Counted from the stretch's first letter, positions 21,579 to 30,463 are shown. The stretch is DNA of 64,000 nucleotides from an uncultured Bacteroidales bacterium (GCA_902785075.1 CACZXN010000001.1:62001-126000), one strand, 5' to 3'. Numbers and translations are program-made. Notes: generated by a model from the sequence alone, not told the origin.

Positions 21579-22514
21579 CTAAGTAGTTGGAAGACTTTTT
21601 TTTCGATATAAAAAAGCAACGACTGCCCCAGAGATATTATGCCACACACTAAAAATGGCACCAGGAATAGTGGCCAATGGGTAAGCGGCAAAATGGATCG
21701 TAGCCAAGCTGCTAGCTAGCCCTGAATTCTGCATACCAACCTCAATAGAAATAGCACGCATCTTCGGCTCTGACAGACGAAGCATACGTCCTATCAGATA
21801 ACCTAAACCAAGACCACAAACATTATGGAGCACAACAACGATTACAATCAACAATCCACCTGCCAACAACTTCTCTGCATTTGCAGAAATCACAATCGCT
21901 ACAATCAACGCGATGGCTATCGACGAAAATGCAGGAAGATAATCAGTTGCCTTTTCAGTAAATTTCGGCCAAAGCCATTTAACAAAGAGTCCCACAACTA
22001 TAGGCAGAATCACTACCCATAGTATGCTTAAAAACATGCTGAGAACATCTACATCCACGCTTTTCCCTGCCAACATCCACGTTAACAGAGGAGTCAAAAA
22101 TGGTGCCAACAGAGTTGAAACGCCTGTCATACCAACAGAGAGAGCCAAATCGCCTTTAGCCAGATAAGTAATTACATTAGAAGCAGTACCACCTGGGCAA
22201 CAACCTACCAGAACTACACCCAATGCCAAAGCTTCGTCGAGTTGAAACGCTTGCGATAATCCCCATGCCAACAAAGGCATGATGGTGAATTGAGCCAAAC
22301 AGCCAATGATGACATCTTTAGGACGACTAAAAACAATTTTGAAATCCTCAAGCCGTAACGACATACCCATACCGAACATGATAACACCCAGCAGCGGATT
22401 GACGACAGCGGGTTTGATGGAACTGAACAAACCTGGCACAACCAATGCCAACACAGCAGTTGCCAGCACTAGCAAACCCATGTATTCAGAAATGTAATGA
22501 CAAAGTTTTTTCAC
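21579..22514 (-). CDS. Bile acid:sodium symporter family (BASS) transporter
   Basis: 311 residues with about nine to ten hydrophobic helices. The segments NPLLGVIMFGMGMSLRLEDF and GCCPGGTASNVITYLAKGD are typical of the BASS/SbtA-like family, as is EVGMQNSGLASSLA in the C-terminal half. Members move bile acids, pantoate, pyruvate or other organic anions with Na+. The substrate cannot be read from the sequence. It forms a single-gene unit with its own promoter. Confidence 0.9.
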   Translation of the reverse strand: MKKLCHYISEYMGLLVLATAVLALVVPGLFSSIKPAVVNPLLGVIMFGMGMSLRLEDFKIVFSRPKDVIIGCLAQFTIMPLLAWGLSQAFQLDEALALGVVLVGCCPGGTASNVITYLAKGDLALSVGMTGVSTLLAPFLTPLLTWMLAGKSVDVDVLSMFLSILWVVILPIVVGLFVKWLWPKFTEKATDYLPAFSSIAIALIVAIVISANAEKLLAGGLLIVIVVVLHNVCGLGLGYLIGRMLRLSEPKMRAISIEVGMQNSGLASSLATIHFAAYPLATIPGAIFSVWHNISGAVVAFLYRKKSLPTT

Positions 22515-22664
22515 GATTTAATACTTCTATTCTTTAACCAGTCCTTCCTCCATCAGAATGAGTAGGACAAAAGCAGCCAACTGGCGTGTTATCTTCTCTG
22601 ACGTTAATGTAACATTCCAACATCGTGGTTCACTAGCCAGCAGACCATTCTTCAATTACTACTG

Positions 22665-22696
22665 CAAAATTACTATAGTTCTTTCATTCCACCAAA
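22665..22696 (-). promoter_or_regulatory. Promoter of the BASS transporter gene
   Basis: Minus-strand TTTG (22693-22696), exactly 20 bases, TAATTTTG (22665-22672). It implies a 5' leader of about 145 bases, long enough to hold a regulatory element, though I recognise none. Confidence 0.7.
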
Positions 22697-22763
22697 TAAT
22701 TCGTCCAAAAACTACACTCTGATAAGAAAAATGAATTTTTCCCCCACATTCACAGCGTCAAAA

Positions 22764-22795
22764 TTTGCGCATTTAGGAAAAAGTTCGTATTTTTG
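22764..22795 (+). promoter_or_regulatory. Promoter of the GH98 gene
   Basis: TTTG (22764-22767), 20 bases, TATTTTTG (22788-22795): a perfect match to the Bacteroidota consensus. Transcription should start near 22802, about 50 bases before the ATG. Confidence 0.85.
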
Positions 22796-22852
22796 CAGCG
22801 ATAAAGCATTTATATGATGCAACCTATTACTATACTTTCAAATTCTTAACAC

Positions 22853-25800
22853 ATGAAACGATTACTGATTATTATCACGACAGCATTGATGACGCTGACT
22901 GTTTGTCAGCATGCGATGGCTCAGCAGCGCCGTCCAATCGACCGCGAACATCCTCTTTGGCTCATCCATATTGATGTATGGAACTCTGCCGATCCTCAGA
23001 AGATTATCGACCTCATCCCCGAGGACATCCGCCCATTTATTTGTATGAACCTCTCTCTCTCGTGCCAGTTCGATACCGAGACCAGCATGTATCGTATGCC
23101 ACGTAATGCCGTCCGTACCTATAAATCATGGGCTTCGGTATGTCAGCAGAATGGCATGTGGTTCTCGTGCCAACCTGCAAGTGGAGGTCACACCCACATT
23201 CAGGATTACGATTTAGAGACCTTTGAATACTTCTTCAAAACCTACCCTAACTTCCTTGGATGGAACTACGCTGAACAGTTCTGGGCATTTGGCGATGCTG
23301 GCGATTTAAGCTCTCAAACCAAGTCGAGCCGTTGGGCGTTATTTGCCAATTTGGTAGAAATGTCACATAAGTACGGCGGTTTCCTCACCGTCAGCTGGTG
23401 TGGAGGCATCTACCATTTCGACACCGACCCTATTGCCGAGCTGAAGACTGAGCCACGATTCTTAGAAGCGTGCAAGAAGTACCCCGAGGCAATGGTTTTT
23501 CTTTATAAGTACACACATGCCAGCAGCTTCTACAACAACGAAAGTGTCTGCTTCGGTCCATTCATCTCTGGTTTGACAAAGAACTATGGAGTGCGCTACG
23601 ACAACTGCGGTTGGAACGGAGCGATGGATGGTCTGGTAGGTAACGGCAAGTGCAAGTACCCGGGTAGCGCAGGCATCGGAACGGTGATGGAGCAGACATG
23701 CGTCAACGGAGGTGCAGTATGGGATGGTCCCGAACTGATTTGGAGTGGCGAATGCTTCCAGAATCAGGGGGATTCGAATGTCGATGGTTACACACGCCGC
23801 AATTGGACCACCTTCCCCAACTTCCGTGCTATCTGGATTGACATGTGGCGTCGTATCATTGATGGAACGATGTATATTCCTTCGCGTGAGGAGGTGGTTG
23901 AAAAGACCAAGATTGTCATCATCCACGATACGAACGACGACTTCCGTGTATGGGACAACCTCTACGATGGACTCTACAAACAGGCCGACCCTGCTAATCG
24001 CGGCAACGGTAATTGGGGCGACAACCTCTGCTATTTCAAGTCATCGGGCCGCTATGGTGCTATTCCTATGGTAACAGGCCTTTACGACGAAGCAGCTAAG
24101 GCCATTCCACTACAGATAAAGAAATCGAACTATTCATCACGCTGGAGTACGCAGACTCGTAAGGTCAGCGATTTCAACAGCCGCTATCCCGAGGTATCTA
24201 AGGGTGACCTCTATGTGAACCGCTATCGCAACCAGCTGGTGACTTACACTCCATACACCTATTTGAATAAAAAGAAGACAGCTTCGGCCGAAATCCCATT
24301 GCAGTACAACACCTGTGATACACTGCAACTCACCTACGGCAAACTCTCCAGTGGCATCATTCGCGAATATGCCGATCACATCGATATCTATCTGAATAAC
24401 TATCGTAATGACACCACTACCCAGCAGACCGACAAAATCGTCATCAAGGGAGTTACTGCCGAACCTACGACAAAGTTGACCAAAACAACGACCAATGCTC
24501 CTGACCATAATGCAAGTCTTACGGGCAGGGCTTACGATGCTGAGGCAAAGACCTTTACCGTCAGCGTCAAGCACATGGGACCTGCTATCCTGCGTATCAA
24601 CTGTACTGGAGAAGCCACAGAACGCCTCACGGATGTATTGCCTGCAGAAACGCTCTCACAGCCTAAGCAACCTGAACCATTCAGAGGTCCAATCCTCATC
24701 GAGGCGGAGAACATGGACCGCAAGGATGCCAACTGTTCACTCACCCACTCCGGATGGTGGGCACAGCAGTTGAAGGACTTTGCCGGCATGGGTTATATCG
24801 AAACGAAGGCAACTACCAACTGCGCCCTACGCCATCAGCTGAAACTTGCCGAAGGAGGCAACTACAACATACTTGTACGCTACTGCAACAGCAACAAAGC
24901 TGGCAACATGCGTGCCACAATTAACGGAACCGCCACGAATGTAGCCTTCGAAAAGGCTGGTATGAGCGACTGGCGCATGGCCGTCATTCCTGCGACACTG
25001 AAAGCTGGCAGCAACACCCTGATACTCCAGAACTCTGGTTCCATCACGATGATTATCGACCAGATTATCTACGAACCTGCTGACACACCTCGTGAGAAGT
25101 TCAAGGTACTGATTCGCCCATCCGACTTCGGTATGGTTACTGCAGATGTTGACTCTGCAGCTGCAGGCGACACAGTCACACTGACCATCACACCAGAAGA
25201 GGGTTACGGCATCAAGTCAATGGCCGTCGTCAACTCTATCTTCTTCTCGCAGGGCAAGACCATTCCGTTTAAAGCAGGAGCAACGACAACTACCTTCGTT
25301 ATGCCTGACGACAATGTGACCATCCAACCATCATTCTACGACACAGCAGCTATCTACGAGCTCGACTTCAGCGACGTAGCCAGCGGTGCCCTGCCTATGG
25401 GCTGGCGCACTACCGACGGTAACGATGTGCGCAACTATCCTGCTCAGAATGGTAGCGGTCCACGTACCTTCACAGGTATGACTGGCTATCAGGGAAAGTC
25501 TCTCTACTGGCGTACCACCAGTGCAGAATATGGGCGTCTATCCAATTACCAGTTGACCCTTGAGCCAGGCAACTATCAGCTTGTCTTTGCGATGGCAGCA
25601 TGGAAGGGCACACCGACCTATCAGGCACGCATTCTCAACAGCAGCGGTGCAAACGTCAAGACCTCTACCACGCTGACTGCCCGACCAAACGTTAACGGCA
25701 ACTACGCAGGAGACGTCTCATCGGCACAGCGTAACACCCTCGATTTCGAGATAACCAAACAAGGTAAATACATCATTCAGTTCCGCGAATCAGGAAGCGG

Positions 25801-25996
25801 CATGCAAGAGTTCCTCCTTGTCGAATGCCGTCTGCGCTATTTAGGTGACGATACGGGCATCAGTCAGCCTACTGTTGACCGCCGTCCTCAGCAGGGCATC
25901 TACAGCCCAACAGGAGCACGCCGAGATGGTCTACAGCCTGGCATCAACATTATTGTCGATGCTGATGGAAACACCCGCAAGGTACTCGTAAGATAA
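22853..25996 (+). CDS. Secreted GH98 family glycoside hydrolase, multidomain
   Basis: 1047 residues. Signal peptide 1-23 (MKRLLIIITTALMTLTVCQH), then the GH98 catalytic module (about 28-350) with HPLWLIHIDVWNSADPQKII and the conserved Glu141 in LGWNYAEQFWAFG, and the GH98 C-terminal module (about 350-600). A carbohydrate-binding module-like jelly roll (about 620-755) starts ILIEAENMDRKDAN. A small beta domain (about 760-835) and a second jelly-roll-like domain (about 845-985) follow, then a C-terminal IYSPTGARRDGL segment resembling sorting or anchoring tails. Known GH98 enzymes are endo-beta-galactosidases on blood-group glycans or endo-xylanases; the specificity here is open. No SusC/SusD pair is adjacent. 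Confidence 0.88.
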   Translation: MKRLLIIITTALMTLTVCQHAMAQQRRPIDREHPLWLIHIDVWNSADPQKIIDLIPEDIRPFICMNLSLSCQFDTETSMYRMPRNAVRTYKSWASVCQQNGMWFSCQPASGGHTHIQDYDLETFEYFFKTYPNFLGWNYAEQFWAFGDAGDLSSQTKSSRWALFANLVEMSHKYGGFLTVSWCGGIYHFDTDPIAELKTEPRFLEACKKYPEAMVFLYKYTHASSFYNNESVCFGPFISGLTKNYGVRYDNCGWNGAMDGLVGNGKCKYPGSAGIGTVMEQTCVNGGAVWDGPELIWSGECFQNQGDSNVDGYTRRNWTTFPNFRAIWIDMWRRIIDGTMYIPSREEVVEKTKIVIIHDTNDDFRVWDNLYDGLYKQADPANRGNGNWGDNLCYFKSSGRYGAIPMVTGLYDEAAKAIPLQIKKSNYSSRWSTQTRKVSDFNSRYPEVSKGDLYVNRYRNQLVTYTPYTYLNKKKTASAEIPLQYNTCDTLQLTYGKLSSGIIREYADHIDIYLNNYRNDTTTQQTDKIVIKGVTAEPTTKLTKTTTNAPDHNASLTGRAYDAEAKTFTVSVKHMGPAILRINCTGEATERLTDVLPAETLSQPKQPEPFRGPILIEAENMDRKDANCSLTHSGWWAQQLKDFAGMGYIETKATTNCALRHQLKLAEGGNYNILVRYCNSNKAGNMRATINGTATNVAFEKAGMSDWRMAVIPATLKAGSNTLILQNSGSITMIIDQIIYEPADTPREKFKVLIRPSDFGMVTADVDSAAAGDTVTLTITPEEGYGIKSMAVVNSIFFSQGKTIPFKAGATTTTFVMPDDNVTIQPSFYDTAAIYELDFSDVASGALPMGWRTTDGNDVRNYPAQNGSGPRTFTGMTGYQGKSLYWRTTSAEYGRLSNYQLTLEPGNYQLVFAMAAWKGTPTYQARILNSSGANVKTSTTLTARPNVNGNYAGDVSSAQRNTLDFEITKQGKYIIQFRESGSGMQEFLLVECRLRYLGDDTGISQPTVDRRPQQGIYSPTGARRDGLQPGINIIVDADGNTRKVLVR

Positions 25997-26018
25997 GATA
26001 AGATAAGATAAGACAAGA
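25989..26018 (+). repeat. TAAGA pentamer array over a stop codon
   Basis: Five tandem TAAGA units plus one CAAGA variant. The GH98 stop codon lies in the second unit. Unit gain would not change the protein; loss to a single unit would extend it. Confidence 0.8.
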
Positions 26019-26110
26019 CACTAGAGCCTCCACCCTCCCAACACAACGTAGTGAGCGGTGGAACAAGCTCACTATCAATGAGAAGCTTGAGCTTCTGAAA
26101 TAATTTCAAC

Positions 26111-27790
26111 ATGAAGACAGACATACAGATTGCACGCGAATGCGAGCTAAAGCACATCAGTGAAATTGCCTCTCAGTTAGGTATCGACCCAGAAAAAATT
26201 GACCCCTACGGACGCTACATGGCGAAGGTGCCCATCGGCCTTATTGACGAAGAAAAGGTGAAGAAGAGCCGGCTCATCCTCGTAACAGCCATCAGCCCAA
26301 CGAAAGCGGGTATCGGAAAGACTACCGTCAGCATCGGACTTACATTGGGGTTGAACAAGATTGGAAAGCGAGCTGCAGTAGCTCTGCGCGAGCCTTCGCT
26401 CGGTCCGTGCTTCGGCATGAAGGGTGGTGCTGCAGGTGGAGGCTACGCACAGGTGTTACCGATGGAGAAAATCAATTTGCATTTCACGGGCGACTTCCAT
26501 GCAGTGACCTCAGCCCACAACACCATCAGTGCCTTGCTCGACAACTATCTGTACCAGCACCGCAAGGAAGGGTTTTCGCTGCGCGAGATATTCTGGAAAC
26601 GTGTACTCGATGTGAACGACCGTGCCCTGCGCAATGTGGTGACAGGTCTGCGTGGCGATGGTGTGGTGTCCGAGACGGGATTCGACATTACCCCTGCATC
26701 AGAATTGATGGCCATCCTTTGCCTTGCTACTAGCGAGGAAGACTTGCAACGCCGTATCGAGAACATCGTGCTGGGCATTACAGCCGATGGAAAACTCTTC
26801 AAAGTGAAGGACTTGGGTGTTGCTGGAGCTATCACGGTTCTGTTGCGTGACGCCCTCAACCCCAACCTCGTACAAACTACGGAAAATACGCCGGCCTACA
26901 TTCATGGCGGTCCATTTGCTAACATTGCACACGGCTGTTCGAGTGTGGTAGCCACGAAGATGGCTATGACGTTCAGCGACTATGTGGTGACCGAGGCAGG
27001 TTTCGGTGCCGACCTAGGTGCCGAGAAATTCTTCGACATCAAGTGCCGCAAGACAGGTTTGCAGCCACGTCTGGTGGTCATCGTAGCCACTACCCAGGGA
27101 CTGAAGATGCATGGTGGAGTGGACCTTGAACACATCAAGGAACCTAACGCCAAGGGACTGACGGAAGGTCTGAAGAACCTCAACCGCCACATCCGCAACA
27201 TGCAGGGTTTCGGGCAACCTGTTGTAGTCACTTTGAACCGCCACGACAGCGATGTGGAGGAAGAGATAGACATCGTTCGCAAGAACTGCGAGGATATCGG
27301 TGTGGGATTTGCAATCAACGAAGCCTTCCTAAAAGGTGGCGAGGGAGCTGCCGAACTGGCACAACTCGTTGTCGACACCATTGAGCGTCAACAGCCGCTT
27401 CCTATCCGATTCACCTACAAGGAAGCCGACCAGTTGGAGGACAAGATTGAGAAAGTGTGCAAGCGTATTTATGGCGCATCGGCTGTGGAATACAGCAAGA
27501 CGGCAAAGAAGAAGCTGGAGGCACTGCGTGCCACATTCACTGATGAGGACGGTGCTATCGCCCACTACCCCGTCTGCATTGCCAAGACTCAGTTTTCGTT
27601 CTCAGCCGATTCCACCCGCTACGGCTCCCCAGAAGGTTTCACCATCCGCATCCGCGACATCATTCTCAACTGCGGTAGCGAGATGATTGTGGCCATCGCT
27701 GGCGACATGCTCCGCATGCCAGGTCTGCCCAAGAACCCACAGGCAGAGCATATCACCATCGTGAATGGCGAAATCGAAGGACTCTCATAA
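26111..27790 (+). CDS. fhs: Formate-tetrahydrofolate ligase
   Basis: 559 residues. ATP-dependent formation of 10-formyl-THF from formate, feeding purine and initiator-tRNA formylation. The nucleotide loop is in [17 protein letters not shown], the [20 protein letters not shown] signature is intact, and [13 protein letters not shown] follows. Length is normal. The 114-base gap after the GH98 gene shows no promoter match, so cotranscription is possible, but functions are unrelated. A strong terminator follows. Confidence 0.97.
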   Translation: MKTDIQIARECELKHISEIASQLGIDPEKIDPYGRYMAKVPIGLIDEEKVKKSRLILVTAISPTKAGIGKTTVSIGLTLGLNKIGKRAAVALREPSLGPCFGMKGGAAGGGYAQVLPMEKINLHFTGDFHAVTSAHNTISALLDNYLYQHRKEGFSLREIFWKRVLDVNDRALRNVVTGLRGDGVVSETGFDITPASELMAILCLATSEEDLQRRIENIVLGITADGKLFKVKDLGVAGAITVLLRDALNPNLVQTTENTPAYIHGGPFANIAHGCSSVVATKMAMTFSDYVVTEAGFGADLGAEKFFDIKCRKTGLQPRLVVIVATTQGLKMHGGVDLEHIKEPNAKGLTEGLKNLNRHIRNMQGFGQPVVVTLNRHDSDVEEEIDIVRKNCEDIGVGFAINEAFLKGGEGAAELAQLVVDTIERQQPLPIRFTYKEADQLEDKIEKVCKRIYGASAVEYSKTAKKKLEALRATFTDEDGAIAHYPVCIAKTQFSFSADSTRYGSPEGFTIRIRDIILNCGSEMIVAIAGDMLRMPGLPKNPQAEHITIVNGEIEGLS

Positions 27791-27852
27791 CGGTATTTCG
27801 CATATTACGAAATAGCGGAAAAAGCGGAAGAACGAAGATAACGGATTAACTT

Positions 27853-27884
27853 AGATTCCCCTCGATGAGGGGGATCTTTTTTTA
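27853..27884 (+). terminator. Intrinsic terminator after fhs
   Basis: AGATTCCCCTC and GAGGGGGATCT form an 11-bp stem with one G-U pair and a 3-base loop, followed by seven T. It sits between the convergent fhs and DUF4832-like genes; its T-run overlaps the stop of the minus-strand gene. Confidence 0.9.
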
Positions 27885-29201
27885 AAACCTTCGAGCACTG
27901 AATTCTATCTTCTGTTGCGGCAGGATGCAATCACTCACGATGTTTACATTGCCGCCATCAGCATCGGCTCCAGCAGCAATCTCTATCGTGCACTCCTCGC
28001 CAGGAAGCAGACCTCGGAGGGATGTCGTCGAGCGGACATCACCCACAGCGAACCACGCATCGCGATAGAGCGGTGCAACTCCCTCATTGACAACCACCAT
28101 GCGAGTGTGACTACCATTCGTTTCGCACCGCTTGACAACAAAACGGTAACCTGTTGCCATCGAACCTTCACGGAATCGCTCGGCAGTAGCTATGCCGCCA
28201 CGAGGCGCATCATTGGCAATCATAAACGTGATATGATACTTACGCGCCTGCTCCTCCCATGTATGACCATAAAGCCCGTCAGGACTGAGAAACTCCTTCT
28301 GGTCTTTCGGCGAGTAATAACTAATCTCTCCACCACAAACACCAGTTTGCCAACGTACTCCACGACCGATGGCATTCCAACACCTCTCATTGAAGCCGCC
28401 CTCATGGCTCTTGTGCATGAACGAATCGTCAAACAATCCGAACGTCAGCGCCATCAGTTCGCCTTCGTCCATCACAGGCGAATACTTGCGGTCGCTGGCA
28501 TCTACAGACACCAGCCAAGGAAGCCCGTCAGCCACCTTGTTCATGTGCAAAAAGAACTGCCGTTGGAAAGCTTTTGTAGGGAAGTTTACCCCAAATTGCA
28601 ATTCATTGCCATAAAGATGATACTCCGACCAATGGCCAAAACCCACTTCGAGGAAAGCTAGACGAGCATCATGGCTATACCTCTTACAAAAGTCGGTATA
28701 GAACTGAAGGGTAAAACGCTGTAATTCCGTATTGCTCCAGTCGGCATAATACGTCGGACCGTCGCCACCTGGGTTCGAGGCATAGGTCTCATGATAGTCC
28801 GATCGTTGTTTGATATACTGAGGTACAGCAGTCGTTCCTCTCTTTCCGTCAACATCCGTACCCGATGGATACTCATAACGGAACCTTGCCACAAGTTGAT
28901 GACCACGGCTCGCCACATCGTCCAGCAACCGTTCGAACCAACTCCAATCATACAGAATCGTACCATCGTCCCTGCACCCCATCACCACCTTACAAGGCAA
29001 GCAATACGAAAACTCCAGTTGGATGCTCTTGCCATACGAGATGTTACGACCTCGAGCCTCATCGGGCCAAAGCACCAGACCAGTCATCGGCTGCGGACCT
29101 GTTATCTCCCGATTCATTTCTACCATTGTCCACGTCTGAGTATGACCAACCATCAGCCCTGCCACCCAAAACACAATCATTAGACAACCCTTTAGTTCCA
29201 T
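27882..29201 (-). CDS. Secreted DUF4832/DUF4874-like glycoside-hydrolase-type protein
   Basis: 439 residues with a signal peptide (about 1-21, ending VGHT). The middle part reads like a TIM-barrel glycosidase: SWFERLLDDVASRGHQLVAR, a helix with FYTDFCKRYSHDARLAFLEVGFGHWSEYH, and a C-terminal beta-sandwich (about 345-439) with VVKRCETNGSHTRMVVVNEG. These features resemble DUF4832 proteins (often with an N-terminal DUF4874), whose activity is not defined. Nearby GH98 and GH30 genes suggest a shared glycan context, but this is weak. Family call by memory only. Confidence 0.6.
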   Translation of the reverse strand: MELKGCLMIVFWVAGLMVGHTQTWTMVEMNREITGPQPMTGLVLWPDEARGRNISYGKSIQLEFSYCLPCKVVMGCRDDGTILYDWSWFERLLDDVASRGHQLVARFRYEYPSGTDVDGKRGTTAVPQYIKQRSDYHETYASNPGGDGPTYYADWSNTELQRFTLQFYTDFCKRYSHDARLAFLEVGFGHWSEYHLYGNELQFGVNFPTKAFQRQFFLHMNKVADGLPWLVSVDASDRKYSPVMDEGELMALTFGLFDDSFMHKSHEGGFNERCWNAIGRGVRWQTGVCGGEISYYSPKDQKEFLSPDGLYGHTWEEQARKYHITFMIANDAPRGGIATAERFREGSMATGYRFVVKRCETNGSHTRMVVVNEGVAPLYRDAWFAVGDVRSTTSLRGLLPGEECTIEIAAGADADGGNVNIVSDCILPQQKIEFSARRF

Positions 29202-29228
29202 ATTCTATCCATTGATATGATTCGACTA

Positions 29229-29260
29229 CAAAGATAGCCTATTTCAGCGAACTCACCAAA
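29229..29260 (-). promoter_or_regulatory. Promoter of the DUF4832-like gene
   Basis: Minus-strand TTTG (29257-29260), exactly 20 bases, TATCTTTG (29229-29236). It lies 27 bases before the ATG; full consensus match. Confidence 0.85.
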
Positions 29261-29678
29261 TAAAAACGAAAAAAACTGTAACTCATAGTTGGTAGGCAGG
29301 GCGAAGACTGATGACAATCATTTCTCATTTTAATTGCAAAAGCATGCGAAATACGCGAAATACGCGAAAACTTGTTCTTACTGATGACAATCATTTGATG
29401 ATTGCTTTGTTGAAGAACAAAAGTTGAATTGATTGTGAAGTATCTTGAAAGTGAACTTTCAGAAGTACTTCATAACATATACAACTCTTCATTAGTAAGA
29501 ATATTCAATATTAATTTTCGCATTGGTTTCGTATTTTCGCACTTTTTCGCAATCCATAAATCCGTGTGAATCCGTGCGATTCGTGTTCAAATAAATTATA
29601 TGGATAAAATTAAATGATAATTATATGTCTGAATCTTGAACTTTGAACCATCTTAGCTGGAAAAGTTTTTTTAATGTA
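29261..29678. other. Intergenic region with short repeats, no gene
   Basis: Contains two copies of ACTGATGACAATCATTT (29307 and 29379 regions) flanking a small GCGAAATAC tandem (29348-29371). It also has a degenerate AATCCGTG/ATTCGTG repeat (29560-29590) of a type scattered through Bacteroidales intergenic DNA. No ORF with coding character. Confidence 0.6.
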
Positions 29679-29892
29679 TTTTTCTAAATCTACACACAGT
29701 GTTATGCAAGTGATCCCTATAGTCTCTTTATATTCTATCAGGTTATTTCAATAAAACTCCATACTTTTTACACATCATATCTCTAGTTCTTCTCTAGTTC
29801 TTCTCTAGTTCTTCTCTAATTTGAAACTAGAGATGAATTGGAGATAAAGTAGAGTAGAACATAGCATAAATATAAGAATCACTATAGCAGCA

Positions 29893-30018
29893 ATGGTGAA
29901 AGACATGTATGGTGCTATCGGAAGAGTAGGGAGGATTACGAGGACGATTGATTCGCAGTGTGGGACTAAAATTAACAACCTTTATGAAAAAGGAATGTTA
30001 AAGGAGATTAAAGGGTAG
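29893..30018 (+). CDS. Putative 41-residue small protein (copy 1)
   Basis: ATG to TAG, starting MVKDMYGAIGRVGRITRTID and ending KEIKG; basic, no membrane segment. The other repeat copy (55915-56040) keeps the frame without indels. Of eight base differences four are silent third-position changes and four change residues. This favours translation only weakly, since flanking DNA is also conserved. It lies upstream of the leader promoter and could equally be a conserved regulatory DNA. No family recognised. Confidence 0.4.
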   Translation: MVKDMYGAIGRVGRITRTIDSQCGTKINNLYEKGMLKEIKG

Positions 30019-30050
30019 TTATAGTTTGTTTTGCAAAGAATGATTGATAT

Positions 30051-30089
30051 TTGTCAATTTATTAGGGATTTCTAGAAAAAATTTGACAA
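30051..30089 (+). promoter_or_regulatory. TTGTCAA/TTGACAA inverted repeat upstream of the gltB leader
   Basis: Half-sites at 30051-30057 and 30083-30089, about 32 bases centre to centre and just upstream of the promoter. Both half-sites and spacing are conserved in the partner repeat (55843-55881). A candidate activator or repressor site. Confidence 0.5.
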
Positions 30090-30117
30090 ATTGTTTTTCG
30101 GTTCGGAGAAATGGTCG

Positions 30118-30125
30118 TAAATTTG
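30118..30125 (+). promoter_or_regulatory. Promoter -7 box of the gltB operon leader
   Basis: TAAATTTG fits TAnnTTTG exactly; 20 bases upstream is TTTT in place of TTTG. The box and the bases around it (GGTCGTAAATTTGCACCCGA) are identical in the second copy. Start of transcription is expected near 30132, about 20 bases before the leader ATG. Confidence 0.75.
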
Positions 30126-30152
30126 CACCCGAATTTAAGAAAACGCGACAAA

Positions 30153-30314
30153 ATGATATTCGGACAAGTGTTTCAAAACACATTTGACATACTGAGCCAG
30201 TTTGGTAATCAGTCATGGAATAATAAGAAGAACTCGAATTATAATTGGGTTCTCTCTAATGTGTTGTGTCCATTCACCAGTCCGATGGACTTACAAGAAA
30301 AGATTAGAGTATGA
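30153..30314 (+). CDS. Asn/Gln-rich leader peptide of the glt operon (53 aa)
   Basis: 53 codons, of which 13 are Asn or Gln (Gln 5, 8, 16, 20, 48; Asn 9, 19, 23, 24, 27, 29, 31, 36), densest over residues 16-36. After the rich stretch comes VLSNVLCPFTSPM, which aligns with VLCCSLCESTSRM of the second leader, so the two are homologous. It is followed after 26 bases by a terminator and then gltB. This is the layout of amino-acid operon attenuators: uncharged tRNA-Gln or tRNA-Asn would stall the ribosome here. An ATG at 30111 opens the same frame but overlaps the promoter and is rejected. Confidence 0.75.
   Translation: MIFGQVFQNTFDILSQFGNQSWNNKKNSNYNWVLSNVLCPFTSPMDLQEKIRV
30268..30290 (+). promoter_or_regulatory. 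Leader hairpin and antiterminator segment
   Basis: GTCCAT (30268-30273) and ATGGAC (30285-30290) form a 6-bp hairpin. Its loop contains ACCAGTCC (30276-30283), which is the exact complement of GGACTGGT in the terminator's 5' arm (30342-30349). Pairing of the two would block the terminator. Confidence 0.6.
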
Positions 30315-30340
30315 TAAAGATTATAAATGTTTATGAGAAG

Positions 30341-30375
30341 GGACTGGTTCTTTTACGGAATCAGTCCCTTTTTTA
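30341..30375 (+). terminator. Attenuator terminator before gltB
   Basis: GGGACTGGTTC (30341-30351) pairs with GAATCAGTCCC (30359-30369) around a short loop, followed by six T. It lies 26 bases after the leader stop codon and about 90 bases before the gltB ATG, so without antitermination the operon would be cut off. Confidence 0.85.
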
Positions 30376-30463
30376 ATATTTTATTGTTTGAGGTTTCTGG
30401 ATTCAAGGTTCAAAGATAACAATAGACAGCAGATAGTAAACAAACACAAAATAAAACACGATT

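Larger units (their letters stand above)
29679..30155 (+). repeat. Long inverted repeat, left copy
   Basis: From TTTTTCTAAATCT to the start codon of the leader ORF, this 477-base stretch is highly similar to the reverse complement of 55777-56233. The copies share a 41-codon ORF, a TTGTCAA/TTGACAA inverted repeat, the promoter and the leader start. The main length difference is an 11-base CTCTAGTTCTT tandem (three copies at 29781-29813) replaced by different short repeats in the other copy. Confidence 0.92.

Noticed and set aside
25997..26110. Tetrahydrofolate riboswitch before fhs
   Set aside because: The 114-base spacer is a pentamer repeat plus ordinary sequence, with no recognisable aptamer core.
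27915..28661. 248-codon plus-strand ORF opposite the DUF4832-like gene
   Set aside because: Antisense to a gene with a signal peptide and perfect promoter; composition looks non-coding.
30111..30152. Longer start for the gltB leader ORF at 30111
   Set aside because: This ATG lies before and across the promoter -7 box, so it would not be on the transcript; the ATG at 30153 is shared in position with the other leader.
30126..30463. Glutamine riboswitch (glnA or downstream-peptide type) in the leader
   Set aside because: I see no match to their conserved cores, while an ORF with N/Q codons plus terminator explains the region.
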